A stretch of 64,000 nt of DNA, from contig NZ_JAFIRD010000001.1 of the NCBI RefSeq assembly GCF_017116825.1, positions 62,001-126,000 on the forward strand. Direction: 5' to 3'. Under the pieces are notes generated by a model. That model saw only the letters and a list, made by a program, of their open reading frames with translations. It did not search any database and had not been told where the DNA came from. Shown here piece after piece: positions 21,311-35,941 of the stretch. Positions within the stretch are counted from its first letter, which is position 1, and every line of letters starts with the position of its first letter. The DNA is from Mycoplasma enhydrae (GTDB lineage: Bacteria; Bacillota_I; Bacilli_A; Mycoplasmatales; Metamycoplasmataceae). The translations under genes and the position numbers were made by a program.

Positions 21311-23101
21311 TTAATCTTCAAGAGCTATAAAATGAGGAGTTTTTGTATCATCATCTGCAAAAATGAATACAATGTATATTTTGTTATCTTTTAGAGCAAA
21401 TTCAAGTGCTTTTCTTTTATTTGATGATTTAGAAGCGTAAATTATTTTTTTAGTATAAAGTGCTTCTATAAATTCTTCATCTCATTTTATTCCTGTGAAT
21501 TTTGATTTTGCATCTTTGCTTTTTAAACCGTAAGTAATGCTGGTGCTATATGACTTAATGTAACCGAAATATTCATATTCATAATCTTTATGTTTCTTTT
21601 TATCTTCTGATAATTTTTTAATATCATCTATGACTGATTGTTCTAATTTTCCACTAAAAATTGTTTTGTTTTTAATTTTTTCAAGAATTGAATCATTTGT
21701 TACTTTTGTTGAGCCTTTTTTAAAACCGTCATATTCAACTGTTTTTGAATATTTAATACTATTGTCATAGTTTGAAAAAACAAATTCAATTACTGCTTTA
21801 CCTTCAGCTGCATTTTCATCTGTTGTAATATTTTTTATTGTATAAAATTTAATGAATTGAGGTTTAGTTGCATCACCTTCATATATAAATCCTTTTTTAG
21901 CAAAATCAAAACTTTTATAATTTAGTTTTTTTGCTGTTAATGTTGTTTTGTCAATATCAGCTTTTATTGTAGGATTTAAAACTGTGAAATATTCTTCTAC
22001 ATTTGGAGCATCAAATGCTAGAGTGCCTGAAACTTTAAATTTCTTATTTTCAATAGTTATTTCAGCCTCTAATGTTTTGGTGTCTTTTTTTCATTCAACT
22101 GAATATAATTTGTCATTAACTTTATTTAATGATAGCCCAAGGTCTTCTAATATTTTTTCGCTAAATTCAGTTGTTTTATCATTATCTTTAAAGTCTTTTC
22201 AAGAACCAGTTGAGCCTTCTGCCATTACATAAAGCAATTGCTCGTTTAGATTGTCATTTGTAATTTCAGAAGCAAATTTATTTGTATTAAATGCTAGCTT
22301 ATTAACTACTTTTTGAGCTTCTTGTAATTTTAAATTTGGTATCTTGGATTTTATTTCATCAAATTTTTTGGTTAAATTTTGTTTAGCTTCATCAATTTGT
22401 TCTTTGGTAGATGCATTGTTTTGTACTATATTTGTTTGGGTTTGAATTTCTTGAGATAATTCAGTTTTTAAAGCTTCTAAGTAAGTATATTTTAAATCAC
22501 TTTTAATATATTCTTCAATAGCTTGCTTTGAAGCATTAAATGATTCAATAGCAATATCTCTTGGATTATTTGGTTTAGGTTTAGCTAAAATTGTTTCATA
22601 AGAAGATTTTAGCTCATTCTTAGCTGATATTAATTCTTCTTTAGTAGCGTCTGCTTTATTTTCTATAGTCTTTGCTTTTTCAATTGCTTTTTCTAAGTCT
22701 GCTTTTTGATCAGCTCTTAAGGTATCTTTTTTAGCTTCAATTTCTTTAATATAAGCACTTAAAGCGTTTTTAGCTTCTTGTAATAATTCAGCCTCTGTTT
22801 TGGGTGCAGGTTGTTTTTTTATTTCTTCAAATTTTGATTTTAAATTTGTTTTAGCCTTAACTAAATCTTCTTTTGAAGCAGATTTGTTATTCAAAATTTC
22901 TTTAGCTTTTTGGATTTCTGTTTTTAGTGCATCTTTTTGATCTTGTCTAAGGTCAGATGCACTTAATTTTTGTTCGAATTCACTAATAGTTTTTTCTAAT
23001 TCGTTTTTTTCTGTATTCGAACAAGAAATTGCTGCTAATGATACAGGAACCATTGCAGTCATTGCTCCCAATGTTGTTAAAATTTTTAAAGATTTTTTCA
23101 T
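21311..23101 (-). CDS. Surface lipoprotein with FIVAR-like helical repeats
   Basis: This 596-residue protein begins MKKSLKILTTLGAMTAM and has the lipobox LAAISC with Cys at about 27, so it should be a membrane-anchored lipoprotein. Residues about 30-290 hold at least three repeats of a helical module of about 70 residues, each ending in a pattern like KEELISAKNELKSSYE. The second module (LSAYIKEIEAKKDTLRAD onward) is nearly identical to a module in the protein at 3-3575. The C-terminal 300 residues are beta-rich and not recognised. One TGA joins the two halves near 22199. The ATG at 23101 has GGAG upstream. Role unknown; adhesion or binding is only suggested by the FIVAR similarity. Confidence 0.85.
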
Positions 23102-23210
23102 TTATTTTCTCCATTTTTTTATCATATCTAATCTATATTTTAACAAAAAACGTAACTAAATATTTTAAGAGTTAATATAAACCTTAGATATAATCTAAGA
23201 AAGCTCAAAA

Positions 23211-23242
23211 AAAACTCACCAATTGATTAAAAAGTGAGTTTT
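23211..23242 (-). terminator. Terminator of the ATP synthase operon
   Basis: On the minus strand AAAACTCAC pairs with GTGAGTTTT and is followed by more T residues, 14 bases after the atpC stop. Confidence 0.88.
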
Positions 23243-23255
23243 GTAATAAATTAAT

Positions 23256-23624
23256 TTACTTTTTTTGTTCAGCAATTTTTTTCTTAAGAATTAATTCTTC
23301 AATGACATCATGTTTTTTTTGAATGTCTTGTTTAAAATTAATTTCTAAATTAATTGGCTTAGTATCAATATGACTAACAATAAGTGATAATAAATTATCT
23401 TTAAATTCCACTATTCCTTGGTCAATATAAAAGATTTTATTATCCTTTCCTTGTTCAGTTTTAATAATTATTTGAGAAGGTACTAAAGCTGCTATAAATG
23501 GTAAAGCGCCGTTCATTAGTCCTATTTGTCCTTCAGTTGTAGAAAATGTAGCGATCGAAGCTTTAGATTCGAAATAAATCCCTTTGGGTGTTGTTATAAC
23601 AACATCGATAACTTTATTTGCCAT
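23256..23624 (-). CDS. atpC: ATP synthase F1 epsilon subunit
   Basis: This 122-residue subunit joins the F1 rotor stalk and regulates hydrolysis. The N-terminal beta barrel is clear: TPKGIYFE, then the STTEGQIGLMNGALPFIAAL stretch. A short C-terminal helix ends in KKKIAEQKK, so the helical hairpin is shorter than in E. coli. It is the last gene of the operon, 2 bp after atpD, and a terminator follows. Confidence 0.95.
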   Translation of the reverse strand: MANKVIDVVITTPKGIYFESKASIATFSTTEGQIGLMNGALPFIAALVPSQIIIKTEQGKDNKIFYIDQGIVEFKDNLLSLIVSHIDTKPINLEINFKQDIQKKHDVIEELILKKKIAEQKK

Positions 23625-23626
23625 AT

Positions 23627-25078
<1,452 letters not shown>

Positions 25079-25951
25079 CTAAGAATCTGAACCATTTACA
25101 ATTTCTGTAAGTTCTTGGGTTATTTTTGATTGTCTTGAACTGTTATAGCTTATTTTTAGATCATTAATTAAATCTTCAGCATTGTTTGAAGCTTGTTCCA
25201 TTGCTGTTCTTCTTTGACTAGTTTCTGCTAGTTTAGCATTAGTTAAAGCATTAAAGATAGAAGCTTCAAAAAATATCTTAAATGAGTTTTGTAGGATTAT
25301 TTCTGGGTTAGGTTCAAATATTGTTTCTTTTTTAATATATTCATTTTCTTTATTATCGAATTTTTGGATAGTTTCTGAAGAAATTGGAAAAATTTCTTTG
25401 ACTATAGGATCTGCTTTTAAGGGATTTTCATAATATGTATAAATTAGTTTTACAGACTTTAAAAGTGATATTTCTAAAACATCATAAATCTTATTTGAAA
25501 CCACTTGAGCAACATCAATAGTTGGATTATCTCCAATTTGTGTTAATGTTTGAATAATATGATATTTTTTGTTTTTCTCAATTAAGCTCAGTAACTTTGA
25601 ACCAATGACAATTAAAATGTCATCGCCACTAACTACTTCACATATTTTTTTATACATTTCAGAATTAAAAGAACCGCAAAGACCTAGATCGCTACCAAAA
25701 ACAATATATAAGTTTCTTTTAGCAGCAAAAGTTCAGGCGTGTTTATTTAATAATTTATCTATATCTTGATCAGTATTTTTTATTAAATTAATAAAAATTT
25801 TTTCAATATTTTCATAATATGACTTAACTTTATTTGTTTTGTTTCTTATTTTAGAAAATTTTGCTGTTGCAACCAATTCCATTGCCTTGGTGATTTTTTT
25901 TGTAGAATTAACTGAATTAATTCTTTGTTTTATTTTTTGGAGGTTTTCCAT
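25079..25951 (-). CDS. atpG: ATP synthase F1 gamma subunit
   Basis: This 290-residue central stalk starts [20 protein letters not shown] and contains ITKAMELVATAKF and FGSDLGLCGSFN, with the C-terminal helix TSQRRTAMEQASNNAEDLI that inserts into the alpha3beta3 ring. Its ATG at 25951 lies inside the end of atpA, a 22-bp overlap, suggesting translational coupling. One TGA-coded Trp (HAWTFAAK). Confidence 0.96.
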
Positions 25952-27513
25952 GCTAATTCCGGAACAGGTTGATATAGGTCTTTATTATATAAAGGAATTG
26001 TTTTAATAAATAATTCATTAAATTGCAAAATTTTGTTGTAAATATCTTCAATTAATTTATCAGTTCAATCAGAAGCTTCATTTAATTTTCTTAGCACTTT
26101 AGATGCTGAAACATTAACTGAAAAATAAGTTAATAATTCTTGGCGATATTTAATTATTCTATCTTTAGGAATTACATTAATTAAACGATATTTAGCACAA
26201 AACAGTAAAATAATTTGTTCTGAAGGAGAATATGGTGAATATTGTGATTGTTTTAAAAGCTCATATACTTTTGAACCGTGTTCTAGAATTGTTCTTGTAT
26301 TTTGGTCCAAATCTGAGCCAAATTGGGCAAAAGCTTGCATTTCGTTGTATTGTGCTAGTTCAAGTTTTAAACTTGATACAACTTTTTTAGTTAATTTTGT
26401 TTGCGCAGCTGAACCAACACGACTAACTGAATAACCAACATCGATTGCGGGTCTTTGGCCTGAATTAAATAACGATTCTTTGGTAAATATTTGACCATCG
26501 GTAATTGAAATAACATTTGTAGGAATATAAGCTGAAATATCTTCTGCTTGAGTTTCAATAATTGGTAAGGCTGTAATTGAACCACCACCATGATTTTGGT
26601 CTAATCTTGCTGATCTTTCTAGTAATTGTGAATGTAAGTAAAATACATCTCCTGGATATGCTTCACGGCCTGGAGGTCTTCTTAATAATAAAGAAAGAGT
26701 ACGATAAGCCACAGCATGCTTAGATAAGTCATCATAGACTATTAAAACATCTTTTCCTTTAGACATTCATTCTTCTGCTATTGTAATGCCTGTATATGGA
26801 GCAATATATTGTAATGGAGCACTTTCAGAAGCTGAGGCTGAAACTATAGTTGTATATTTTAAAGCATTATGTTTTTGTAATTGGTCAACAATTTGACTGA
26901 TTGTTGAATTTTTTTGACCTATAGCAACATATATACAATACACATTTTTGTTTTTTTGATTCAAAATCGCATCTATTGCTATTGCTGTTTTTCCAGTTTG
27001 TCTATCACCAATAATCAATTCACGTTGACCACGACCAATTGGAATTAAGGCATCAATTGCTAAAATTCCAGTATGTAAAGGTTCCGATACTTGTTTTCTT
27101 GTCATAACTCCAGGAGCTATTTTGAAAATTGGGCTATCAATTTCGCCCTCTATTTTACCCTTGCCATCAATTGGTTGAGCTAAAGCATTAACTACACGGC
27201 CTAAAAGACTGTCACCAGCTTTTACTGATATTACCTTGTGTGTTCTTTTAACATGGGAATTTTCGACAATATTTCTATCATCACCCATAACAACAATTCC
27301 GACTAGTTCTTCTTCTAAATTTAGTGCCATACCAACAATGCCACAGTCAAATAAAACTAATTCGCCATATTCAACGCTGTTAAGCCCACTAACCATTGCA
27401 ATACCATCACCAACAGTAATAACTCGCCCAACTTCTTCATAACTAATAGCTTCATTAAAATCTTTAATTTGGTTTTTAATAATAGCTGATAGATCACTAG
27501 GTTTAATTGCCAT
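25930..27513 (-). CDS. atpA: ATP synthase F1 alpha subunit
   Basis: This 527-residue subunit forms the non-catalytic nucleotide sites. It contains [15 protein letters not shown] (P-loop), YVAIGQK, the [23 protein letters not shown] segment and SYSVSRVG-type alpha signature ([13 protein letters not shown]). The C-terminus extends to [12 protein letters not shown], slightly longer than usual because it runs 22 bp into atpG. Two TGA codons read as Trp. Confidence 0.97.
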
Positions 27514-27525
27514 TAGAGCTCCTTT

Positions 27526-28056
27526 CTATATTGTTCTTTTGATTTTTTCTAATCTACCTAAAACGGTATTATCAATTAAATATTCATCAACTTTTATTTT
27601 GATACCTCCTATTAAAGAAGGGTCAATTTCATTGACTAAAATTATTTTAGAATTTAAGTCCTTAGAAATTTTTAGTTCCAATTTCTTCATTTCTTCAGTC
27701 GAAATCTTTTTTGAACTAAAAACTTTTCCATATCTTATTTTTAATTTTTCATTAGATAACTCTATAAATCTATGAAAAATTGAACCTAAATATTTAACAA
27801 CGTGTTTTTTAGTTGCTAATTTTATTGTATTTAAAATATAAGGATGAAATAATCCAAAAGCCTCATCAATCATCGAGTATTTTTTTTCATCTGACATATC
27901 ATAAGAATTTAAAATCATTAAATACTCTTTGTTTTGTTTTAAAACCTGAATTATTTTTTCGCAGTCATCAGTAATTTTTTCTAGATCTTCAGAATTTCTA
28001 ACTAAATCAAATAGAGCAAAAGATCAATTGTTAATTGTTTGTTTTAAATCAAACAT
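27526..28056 (-). CDS. atpH: ATP synthase F1 delta subunit
   Basis: This 176-residue peripheral-stalk subunit starts MFDLKQTINNWSFALFDL, matching the delta N-terminus (Y/F-A-x-ALF), and ends with the conserved IDPSLIGGIKIKVDEYLIDNT-type delta signature. It is 2 bp downstream of atpF and 12 bp upstream of atpA. TGA encodes Trp at residue 11. Confidence 0.93.
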
Positions 28057-28058
28057 GA

Positions 28059-28601
28059 CTATTTATCCAATACTTCTTTAATCATTTTAATGTTGTCAGC
28101 ATCCTTAATTTCACGACCAATGATTTTTTTAGCTAATTCAACTGCATTATCCATAATAATTTTTTTCTGTTGTTTGCTAAATTCTTCATGCTTTTTGTTA
28201 ATTAAAACTTCTGCTTGATCTAGCATTATTTCTGTTTTTTTCTTTGCTAATGCCGAACCACTATTAATAATTCTTTCACTTTCAACTTTAGCGTTATTTA
28301 TAATCATAGTTGCCTGGTTTGTGGCTTCAATAATTTTTTTATCATGTTCTTCTTGAACTCTTAAAGCATCGTCTTTTGCTTTAATTGAAGCATCAATATT
28401 TTCTTGAATTAATTGTTGACGCTTTTTAATCATCTTTTTAATGGGTTTGTAAACTAAAAAAGTAATAATAACAGTAACCAACATTAAAACAATTAATGAA
28501 AATACAAATAATGGTCAATTAAATGACAAGCCTGAGAAAGTTTTTTGAATTTCATCAGATACACTACCGCTTTTTAATTTAATAAAAGTATTTTGGTACA
28601 T
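28059..28601 (-). CDS. atpF: ATP synthase Fo b subunit
   Basis: This 180-residue stator subunit has one transmembrane helix (about 27-52, FNWPLFVFSLIVLMLVTVII) followed by a long charged helix with the KPIKKMIKKRQQLIQENID start and continuous heptads to the C-terminus. It lacks the lipobox seen in the b subunit of some mycoplasmas. It lies 6 bp after atpE. Confidence 0.93.
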
Positions 28602-28607
28602 AATTTA

Positions 28608-28916
28608 CTAAACAAAAATTAATAGTAGTGCAATAATTAAACAATAAATTGAAGCCGATTCAACTATTGCTAAACCAAATATTAATAATGTACGAACTTT
28701 AGATAAAGCTTCAGGATTTCTTCCTACAGCTTCACAAGCCTTAGCCACAGCTATACCTTGTCCTAAAGAAACTACACCAGAACCACAAATAGCTAGACCA
28801 GCTCCTAGCATTGTTAAACCATAAGCAAATGGGTAATTTACACTTGAAGAACTACCTGCATTATTAGGGTTAAATTTTTGAACAATTTCGTTCAATTTAT
28901 CTAATTTATCAATCAT
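28608..28916 (-). CDS. atpE: ATP synthase Fo c subunit
   Basis: This 102-residue proteolipid forms the rotor ring. The first helix is rich in Gly/Ala (GLTMLGAGLAICGSGVVSLGQG), the polar loop is CEAVGRNPEA, and the second helix has the ion-binding Glu in AIVESASIYCL. The first 25 residues are a polar extension not present in short c subunits. ATG at 28916 has GGAG upstream. Confidence 0.96.
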   Translation of the reverse strand: MIDKLDKLNEIVQKFNPNNAGSSSSVNYPFAYGLTMLGAGLAICGSGVVSLGQGIAVAKACEAVGRNPEALSKVRTLLIFGLAIVESASIYCLIIALLLIFV

Positions 28917-28962
28917 AATTTTCTCCTACAAAAATTTTTTATATATAGTAATTTATTTTATT

Positions 28963-29763
28963 TTAAACAGTATTGCTTTCAAGACTGAGTTGTTTGTTTT
29001 CAACAACTTTTTTCTTTCAAGCTCGAATTTTTTTCTTGTGTTTTTCTTTAATATCAACCTCTGCTGCCTGGGACCAGTATGATACCGTTAATAACACAAA
29101 TACAAATGCCTGAATTGCAACACCAAATATGTCAAAATATAAGTTAAATGCTGGCAACAATAACACTCCTAGTGGATTAAATGTTGATGCTGCTGAACTA
29201 GGATCAATTCCAATAATTTTAGATCAAATATTATTTAAAAATAATGTTGTTAATGAAACTAAAACTACTCCTCCCATAATATTTCCATATAAACGAAATG
29301 TCATTGATATAAGGGGTGAATAATTGGAAGCAAATTCTAATGGATTTATTAATTTAAGTATATATTTAATTTTGTTATATGCTATTCCAACTCCGGCTGT
29401 ACCTAATCATGTAACTACTGTTGCAGCTAAAATTGCCGATAAACTTGTTCCAATAGGAGCAAGCCCTATTAAAGATAAAATATTGCCAAAGAAAATAAAA
29501 ACAAATAATGATATTAAATATGGATTTGCTTTATCAAATTTTGATTCATGTTTCTCACTAAAAAATTCATCACTACCTGCAACTACAACTTCAACTAAAA
29601 CAATAGCAGTATTTGGAGCCACATTCGCTTTTTGTCTTTTTACACCAATGTAAATCAAAATTGATAATGCAAGTGTAATAAAAACTAACACAATCATTGA
29701 AAAAATTTGGTTTGAATTAATTTCAGAATCACCAAATCAATTAAGTCTCAGTAATTTGTCCAT
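28963..29763 (-). CDS. atpB: ATP synthase Fo a subunit
   Basis: This 266-residue membrane subunit carries the proton half-channels. Five to six hydrophobic helices are evident; the conserved SMTFRLYGNIMGGVVL segment holds the essential Arg in helix 4, and PAFNLYFDIFGVAIQAFVF is the usual helix 5. Its start overlaps the end of the atpI-like gene by 23 bp. TGA codons encode Trp in several helices. Confidence 0.95.
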
Positions 29764-30217
29764 TATTCTCCTTTCTTTGTCTTATTTTTGAATTTATCCA
29801 ATTCGCAATTGCTCATATAATTACATAAACAGAAAGTAATACATATGGTGTTGTCATTGTAATAACATTAAATGGAAAAAAAGCTTTTGATTGTTTTCAA
29901 CCTAATGAATCATTGAAATAAACATTTAGTCAAATAAATAATGCAAAAAGCGAAATATTAAGAATAAATAAAACAAAAAATATTAATATTCCAATTACTT
30001 TTTTAGATTTTGTTTTATTTTTTTCCTTAGCAATATCAGCAATTAACTTTTCAATTAATTTCAATGATCCTAAGAATAATAAAAAACTAACTATGCCAAC
30101 CATAAATCCAAATAACAAAGAATAATTAAAAGGAGTTAAAGCAATAAATATCAGAAATATTGCTACATTTAAAGTGGCATAAGTTATTCAAAATTTTTTT
30201 TCATTTATATTTTTCAT
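29741..30217 (-). CDS. AtpI-like membrane protein, first gene of the ATP synthase operon
   Basis: This 158-residue protein has four hydrophobic segments (starting NVAIFLIFIAL, then GFMVGIVSFLLFLGSL, IGILIFFVLFILNISLF, and VLLSVYVIIWAIANW) and a basic central loop KEKNKTKSKK. The position before atpB and the four-helix layout match AtpI, the poorly conserved c-ring assembly factor, but sequence similarity is weak, so the call rests on context. It overlaps atpB by 23 bp. No other promoter is evident inside the operon. Confidence 0.75.
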
Positions 30218-30341
30218 GCTCAAATGGTTACTAAATAAAATAACCTATTTAATATTATATATCTTTTAATAAAGATACTATTTTAGAAATTCATAAATAT
30301 GTTGCTGTACAAAATTCTAAACTACTTTATTTTCAAAAAAA

Positions 30342-30368
30342 TTAGCACTCTTTTAGTCTAAGTGCTAA
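30342..30368 (+). promoter_or_regulatory. CIRCE operator (HrcA binding site) upstream of clpB
   Basis: TTAGCACTC - nine bases - AAGTGCTAA matches the CIRCE inverted repeat with one mismatch. HrcA repression of heat-shock genes through this element is established in mollicutes. Confidence 0.95.
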
Positions 30369-30376
30369 TAAAGTGA

Positions 30377-30382
30377 TATAAT
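30377..30382 (+). promoter_or_regulatory. -10 element of clpB
   Basis: TATAAT, just downstream of the CIRCE operator and 24 bases before the ATG, so HrcA bound at CIRCE would block the -35 region. Confidence 0.65.
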
Positions 30383-30405
30383 TAGTTCATTCAAGGAGGA
30401 TAATT

Positions 30406-32550
30406 ATGCATGCATCATGAACACCAGCTGAAGATGATCAAAAAGATCCATTACTAAAATATGGTAGAGATTTGACAGAATTAGCTAGCAAAGGAAAATT
30501 AGAACCGGTAATTAATCGAGATGAAGAAATTCGTTCTTTAGTGCGAATTTTATCTCGTAAAACTAAGAATAATCCAGTCTTAGTAGGAGAACCAGGTGTA
30601 GGTAAAACAGCTATTGTTGAAGGACTGGCAAGAAAAATAATTGAAAATCAAGTTCCTGAAAATTTAAAATCTAAAAAAATTTATGAACTAGATTTATCTG
30701 CAATTGTTGCAGGAAGTAGCTATCGTGGGCAATTTGAAGAAAGAATGAAATCTATTCTTAAAAGAATTCAAGACTCTGATGGAGAAATTATCTTATTTAT
30801 AGATGAAATTCATATGCTAATAGGAGCAGGAGTTTCTGGTGACAGCAATATGGATGCTGCTAATATGCTAAAGCCTATGATGGCTAGAGGTCAGTTACAT
30901 TTAATCGGTGCTACAACATTAAATGAATATCGGAAATATATTGAAAAAGATTCTGCTTTAGAAAGAAGAATGCAAAAAATCTATATTGCAGAACCTTCGA
31001 TAAATGACACAATAACCATTCTAAGAGGAATTAAAGACAGATTCGAAACTTTCCATGAAGTTAAAATTGAAGATGAAGCTATTGTGGCTGCTGCTAATCT
31101 TTCAACTAGATATATTCCTGATCGATTTTTACCTGATAAGGCAATTGATTTAATTGATGAAGCAGCTTCTAATATTAAAACTGAAATGAATTACATTCCA
31201 GCACCTATTGAAAAACTAAATTATGAAATTGCGAATTTAGAAATTGAAAAAGTTGCCTTAGAAGATATTAATCAAAAAAATACAACAAAAAATGCGAATC
31301 GAATTAAGGAAATTAATGAAAGACTTAGTGAACTAAAAACTAAGCAACAAACACTTCAAAAACAATGAAATGATGAAAAAGAATTAATTGCAAAATTGTC
31401 ATCATTAAAAGATAGTATTGAAGAAAATAAACGACAATTATCAGTTTTACAATCTGAAGGAAATTATGTTTTAGCTTCAAAAATTATGTATGGATTAATT
31501 CCTGAACTAGAGCAAACTAAAAAAGAACTTGAAGATAAATTAAAGAAATTAGATAACCGTTTAATTAAAGAAACTATTGATAGTGAAGAAGTGGCTCAAA
31601 TAGTAAGTAAATGAACAGGAATTCCTGTGACAAAACTTTTAGAAAATCAAAGAAATAAACTGCTAAATTTAAGCAAGAATTTACAAAAGCGTGTTAGAGG
31701 ACAAAATCATGCGATTTCTTTAATTTCTGAAGCAATAAAAAGAGCAAAAGCAAACATTAATGATCCAAATAGACCAATTGGTTCGTTTCTGTTTTTAGGA
31801 CCTACAGGAGTTGGTAAAACTGAACTAGCTAGAGCGCTAGCTGCCAATCTTTTTGATGATGAAAATCATATAATTAGACTCGATATGTCTGAGTATATGG
31901 AAAAACATAGTGTTTCAAAATTAATTGGTTCGCCTCCAGGATATATTGGTTACGATGATAATGGTGGGCAATTAACTGAAAAAGTTAGACAAAAGCCTTA
32001 TTCTATTGTTTTATTTGACGAAATTGAAAAAGCTCATATAGATGTTTTAAATGTTTTATTACAAATTATGGACAATGGAACTCTAAGTGATAGCAAAGGA
32101 AGAAAAATTAATTTTAAAAACACAATAATAATAATGACTTCAAATATAGGTTCAGAGGAAATGATGAAAAAAGAATTATCAAATGAAGAAATTAAAACAA
32201 TTCTTCTAAAACGTCTTAAACCAGAATTTGTAAACCGAATAGACGAAATCATACCTTTTAGTCCCTTGGATATGTTAACAATTGAACAAATTGCCGCCAT
32301 AGAAATTGAAAAACTAAATCAAAGATTGATTTTAAATCACAATCTAGAATTAATTACAAACCTAGGTGTATATAAATATATAGCTCGAAAATCATATGAT
32401 GAAAGCTTTGGAGCTAGAGTTATAAAAAGATTTATTCAAAATAATATTGAAAATAGAATTGCTGATTTAATTATTAAAAATGAAACTAAAAATTATTCTT
32501 CAATACATGTAAATGTCGAAAAAGATGAACTAAGTATTGAACTTAAATAA
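30406..32550 (+). CDS. clpB: ClpB-type disaggregase chaperone lacking the N-terminal domain
   Basis: This 714-residue AAA+ protein rescues aggregated proteins after heat stress. NBD1 starts almost at once: [15 protein letters not shown] Walker A (about residues 62-76) and [13 protein letters not shown] Walker B. A coiled-coil middle domain with alternating Glu/Lys covers about 270-380. NBD2 has [14 protein letters not shown] and LFDEIEKAH, followed by SNIGSEE. The usual Clp N-domain (about 140 residues) is missing and the protein starts MHASWTPAEDD, as in other mycoplasma ClpB. AGGAGG precedes the ATG, and a CIRCE operator controls the promoter. Confidence 0.96.
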
Positions 32551-32556
32551 TTAAAG

Positions 32557-32589
32557 AAAAAAGACAAGTCACACAAGCTTGTCTTTTTT
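32557..32589 (+). terminator. Terminator of clpB
   Basis: AAAAAAGACAAG pairs with CTTGTCTTTTTT over a nine-base loop. Confidence 0.88.
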
Positions 32590-32592
32590 ATA

Positions 32593-32668
32593 TGGTACAT
32601 CCTGTGGGGCTCGAACCCACGACCCAGGGATTAAGAGTCCCTTGCTCTACCTGCTGAGCTAAGGATGC
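32593..32668 (-). tRNA. tRNA-Lys, anticodon CTT
   Basis: The minus strand folds into a 76-nt tRNA: acceptor GCATCCT/AGGATGT, D arm GCTC/GAGC, anticodon stem AGGGA/TCCCT with loop CTCTTAA (anticodon CTT), T arm GTGGG-TTCGAGC-CCCAC, and encoded CCA. Confidence 0.94.
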
Positions 32669-32806
32669 TCATTTTAAGCACATATAATTATAAACCAATT
32701 TTTTAGGCTATTATTTTATTTTTAGAATTTAATTGCGGTGTATTAGATTAAATATAAATTGTTCTAGTATAATTAATAACTATGTTAATAATATGGAGGT
32801 TTTTAG

Positions 32807-34420
<1,614 letters not shown>

Positions 34421-34428
34421 TTAATTTA

Positions 34429-34450
34429 TAGAACTTTTAGTTAAGTTCTA
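34429..34450 (+). terminator. Terminator of the ABC-F gene
   Basis: TAGAACTT and AAGTTCTA form an eight-base stem followed by TTTTTATTTT. Confidence 0.8.
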
Positions 34451-34499
34451 TTTTTATTTTAAAAAATAACCCTTTAGGTTTAAAGAGTTATATTTTGGT

Positions 34500-35777
34500 T
34501 TAATTGCTTCAGTTTATTTCAATGTAATCATATTTTTTTTCTTTTGATTTTTTAGATAATACTTTAAAAGTAATAACATCGTTTAAAACATATTTTGAAT
34601 TTTTACGTAAGGGGTGTTCTAGTTTTTGTTCTAGTCATTCGGACAAACTTAAATTCTTTTCTTTATCAGATAAGCTAAAGTTTTCTAAATGATCTTCTAG
34701 TTCTAATTGTTTTCACAATGCTTTCATTAGAACTGTACCTTTAGCTTCAGATCTTTCTAAACTAATTTCATAAATTTGTTCATCATCGTCATATTCATCG
34801 TATATTTCACCAACAACTTCTTCTAAAATATCTTCTATAGTGATAATTCCTATGGCTTTATCATCATTATTATTTTCTGTAACAAATGCCATTTGAGCTC
34901 GAGCTTGACGCATTTTTTCAAGAGCAACAGATAATAGTGAGTTAGCCGAAATATTAGGAACAGTTTTAATGTAATTCATAATATTGCCACGTTTTAAAAA
35001 GAATATATCTTTTAGTAATAATATACCCACTAAATCGCCATCTTTTTCAACAGGTATTCTTGAATAATTAGTTGCTTTAAACATGTCAAGTGCGTCTTGC
35101 ATTGTTGACTTATAATTTATATAATCTACATTTTTAAGCTTAATAAAGTGTTGTGAAACTTTAGTTGAATCAAGGTCTAAAACATTTTGAGCCATTATTG
35201 ATTCATTAGTTTCCAAAACACCTTCATCTTGAGCTATGTTTAGTAAACTTTTAACGTCTTCTTCAGTGTTGGTTATATATATTTTTTTACCAATTTTAGA
35301 AATTGGATATGTAATTGGAATAAATATTCAATATAACATTTCAATAAATCAATAAAAACTTCTAACAGTTTTTTCAGGTCTGGCTTTAGCAGCTATTTTT
35401 GGTATTATTTCAGCAAAGAAAACGATAATAGGTGTCATCACTAGTGTAGAAATAATTGATGAAATTCCTGCTCTTTCAGCGCCTAAAGCAGTAGTTAATA
35501 AATAAACCAACAAGGTGGAAGCGGCAATATTAACTAAATTATTTGCAATTAAAATTGTTCCTAGCGTACGGTTAAAAAATTGATGTTGTTTCAGTATTGC
35601 TTTTGCACCACGTACTTTTTTATCAACTAAGGTTTCAATTTTTGCCTTAGATAAAGTAGTATATGCTGTTTCACAAGCAGAAAATATACCTGAGCAAACA
35701 AGCAAAAATAATAACAATATAGAATAAATTATACTTTGTCAAACTTTTGGGTCATGTATACTGAGCGATTCGTCCAT
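34500..35777 (-). CDS. CorC/HlyC-family membrane protein (CNNM-CBS)
   Basis: This 425-residue protein has an N-terminal DUF21/CNNM membrane domain with about four hydrophobic segments (FLLVCSGIFSACETAYTTLS, NNLVNIAASTLLVYLL and MTPIIVFFAEIIPK), the last being the conserved EIIPK motif. A pair of CBS repeats follows (YSRIPV..GDLVGILLLKD, then MAFVTEN..GIITIEDILEEVVGEIYDEYD) and a small C-terminal CorC/HlyC domain. The family is linked to Mg2+ or other divalent-cation export, although older annotations say hemolysin. TGA-coded Trp residues break the standard reading. GGAGAG lies 12 bases before the ATG. Confidence 0.92.
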
Positions 35778-35905
35778 TTTTAAAAATTCTCTCCATTTGT
35801 ATGTTAGTGCATACTTAAATTATTTAATTATTATAAACTATAAATTTATTATTGATAATTAAATTGACAATAGTAATTAGTTTTAAATTATAGAAAAATC
35901 TAAAA

Positions 35906-35935
35906 TTGTCAATATTTTACGTTTAGAACTATAAT
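35906..35935 (+). promoter_or_regulatory. Promoter of def with leaderless start
   Basis: TTGTCA - 18 bases - TATAAT. The -10 ends six bases before the ATG at 35942, so the mRNA should start at the start codon. Confidence 0.6.
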
Positions 35936-35941
35936 TTTATT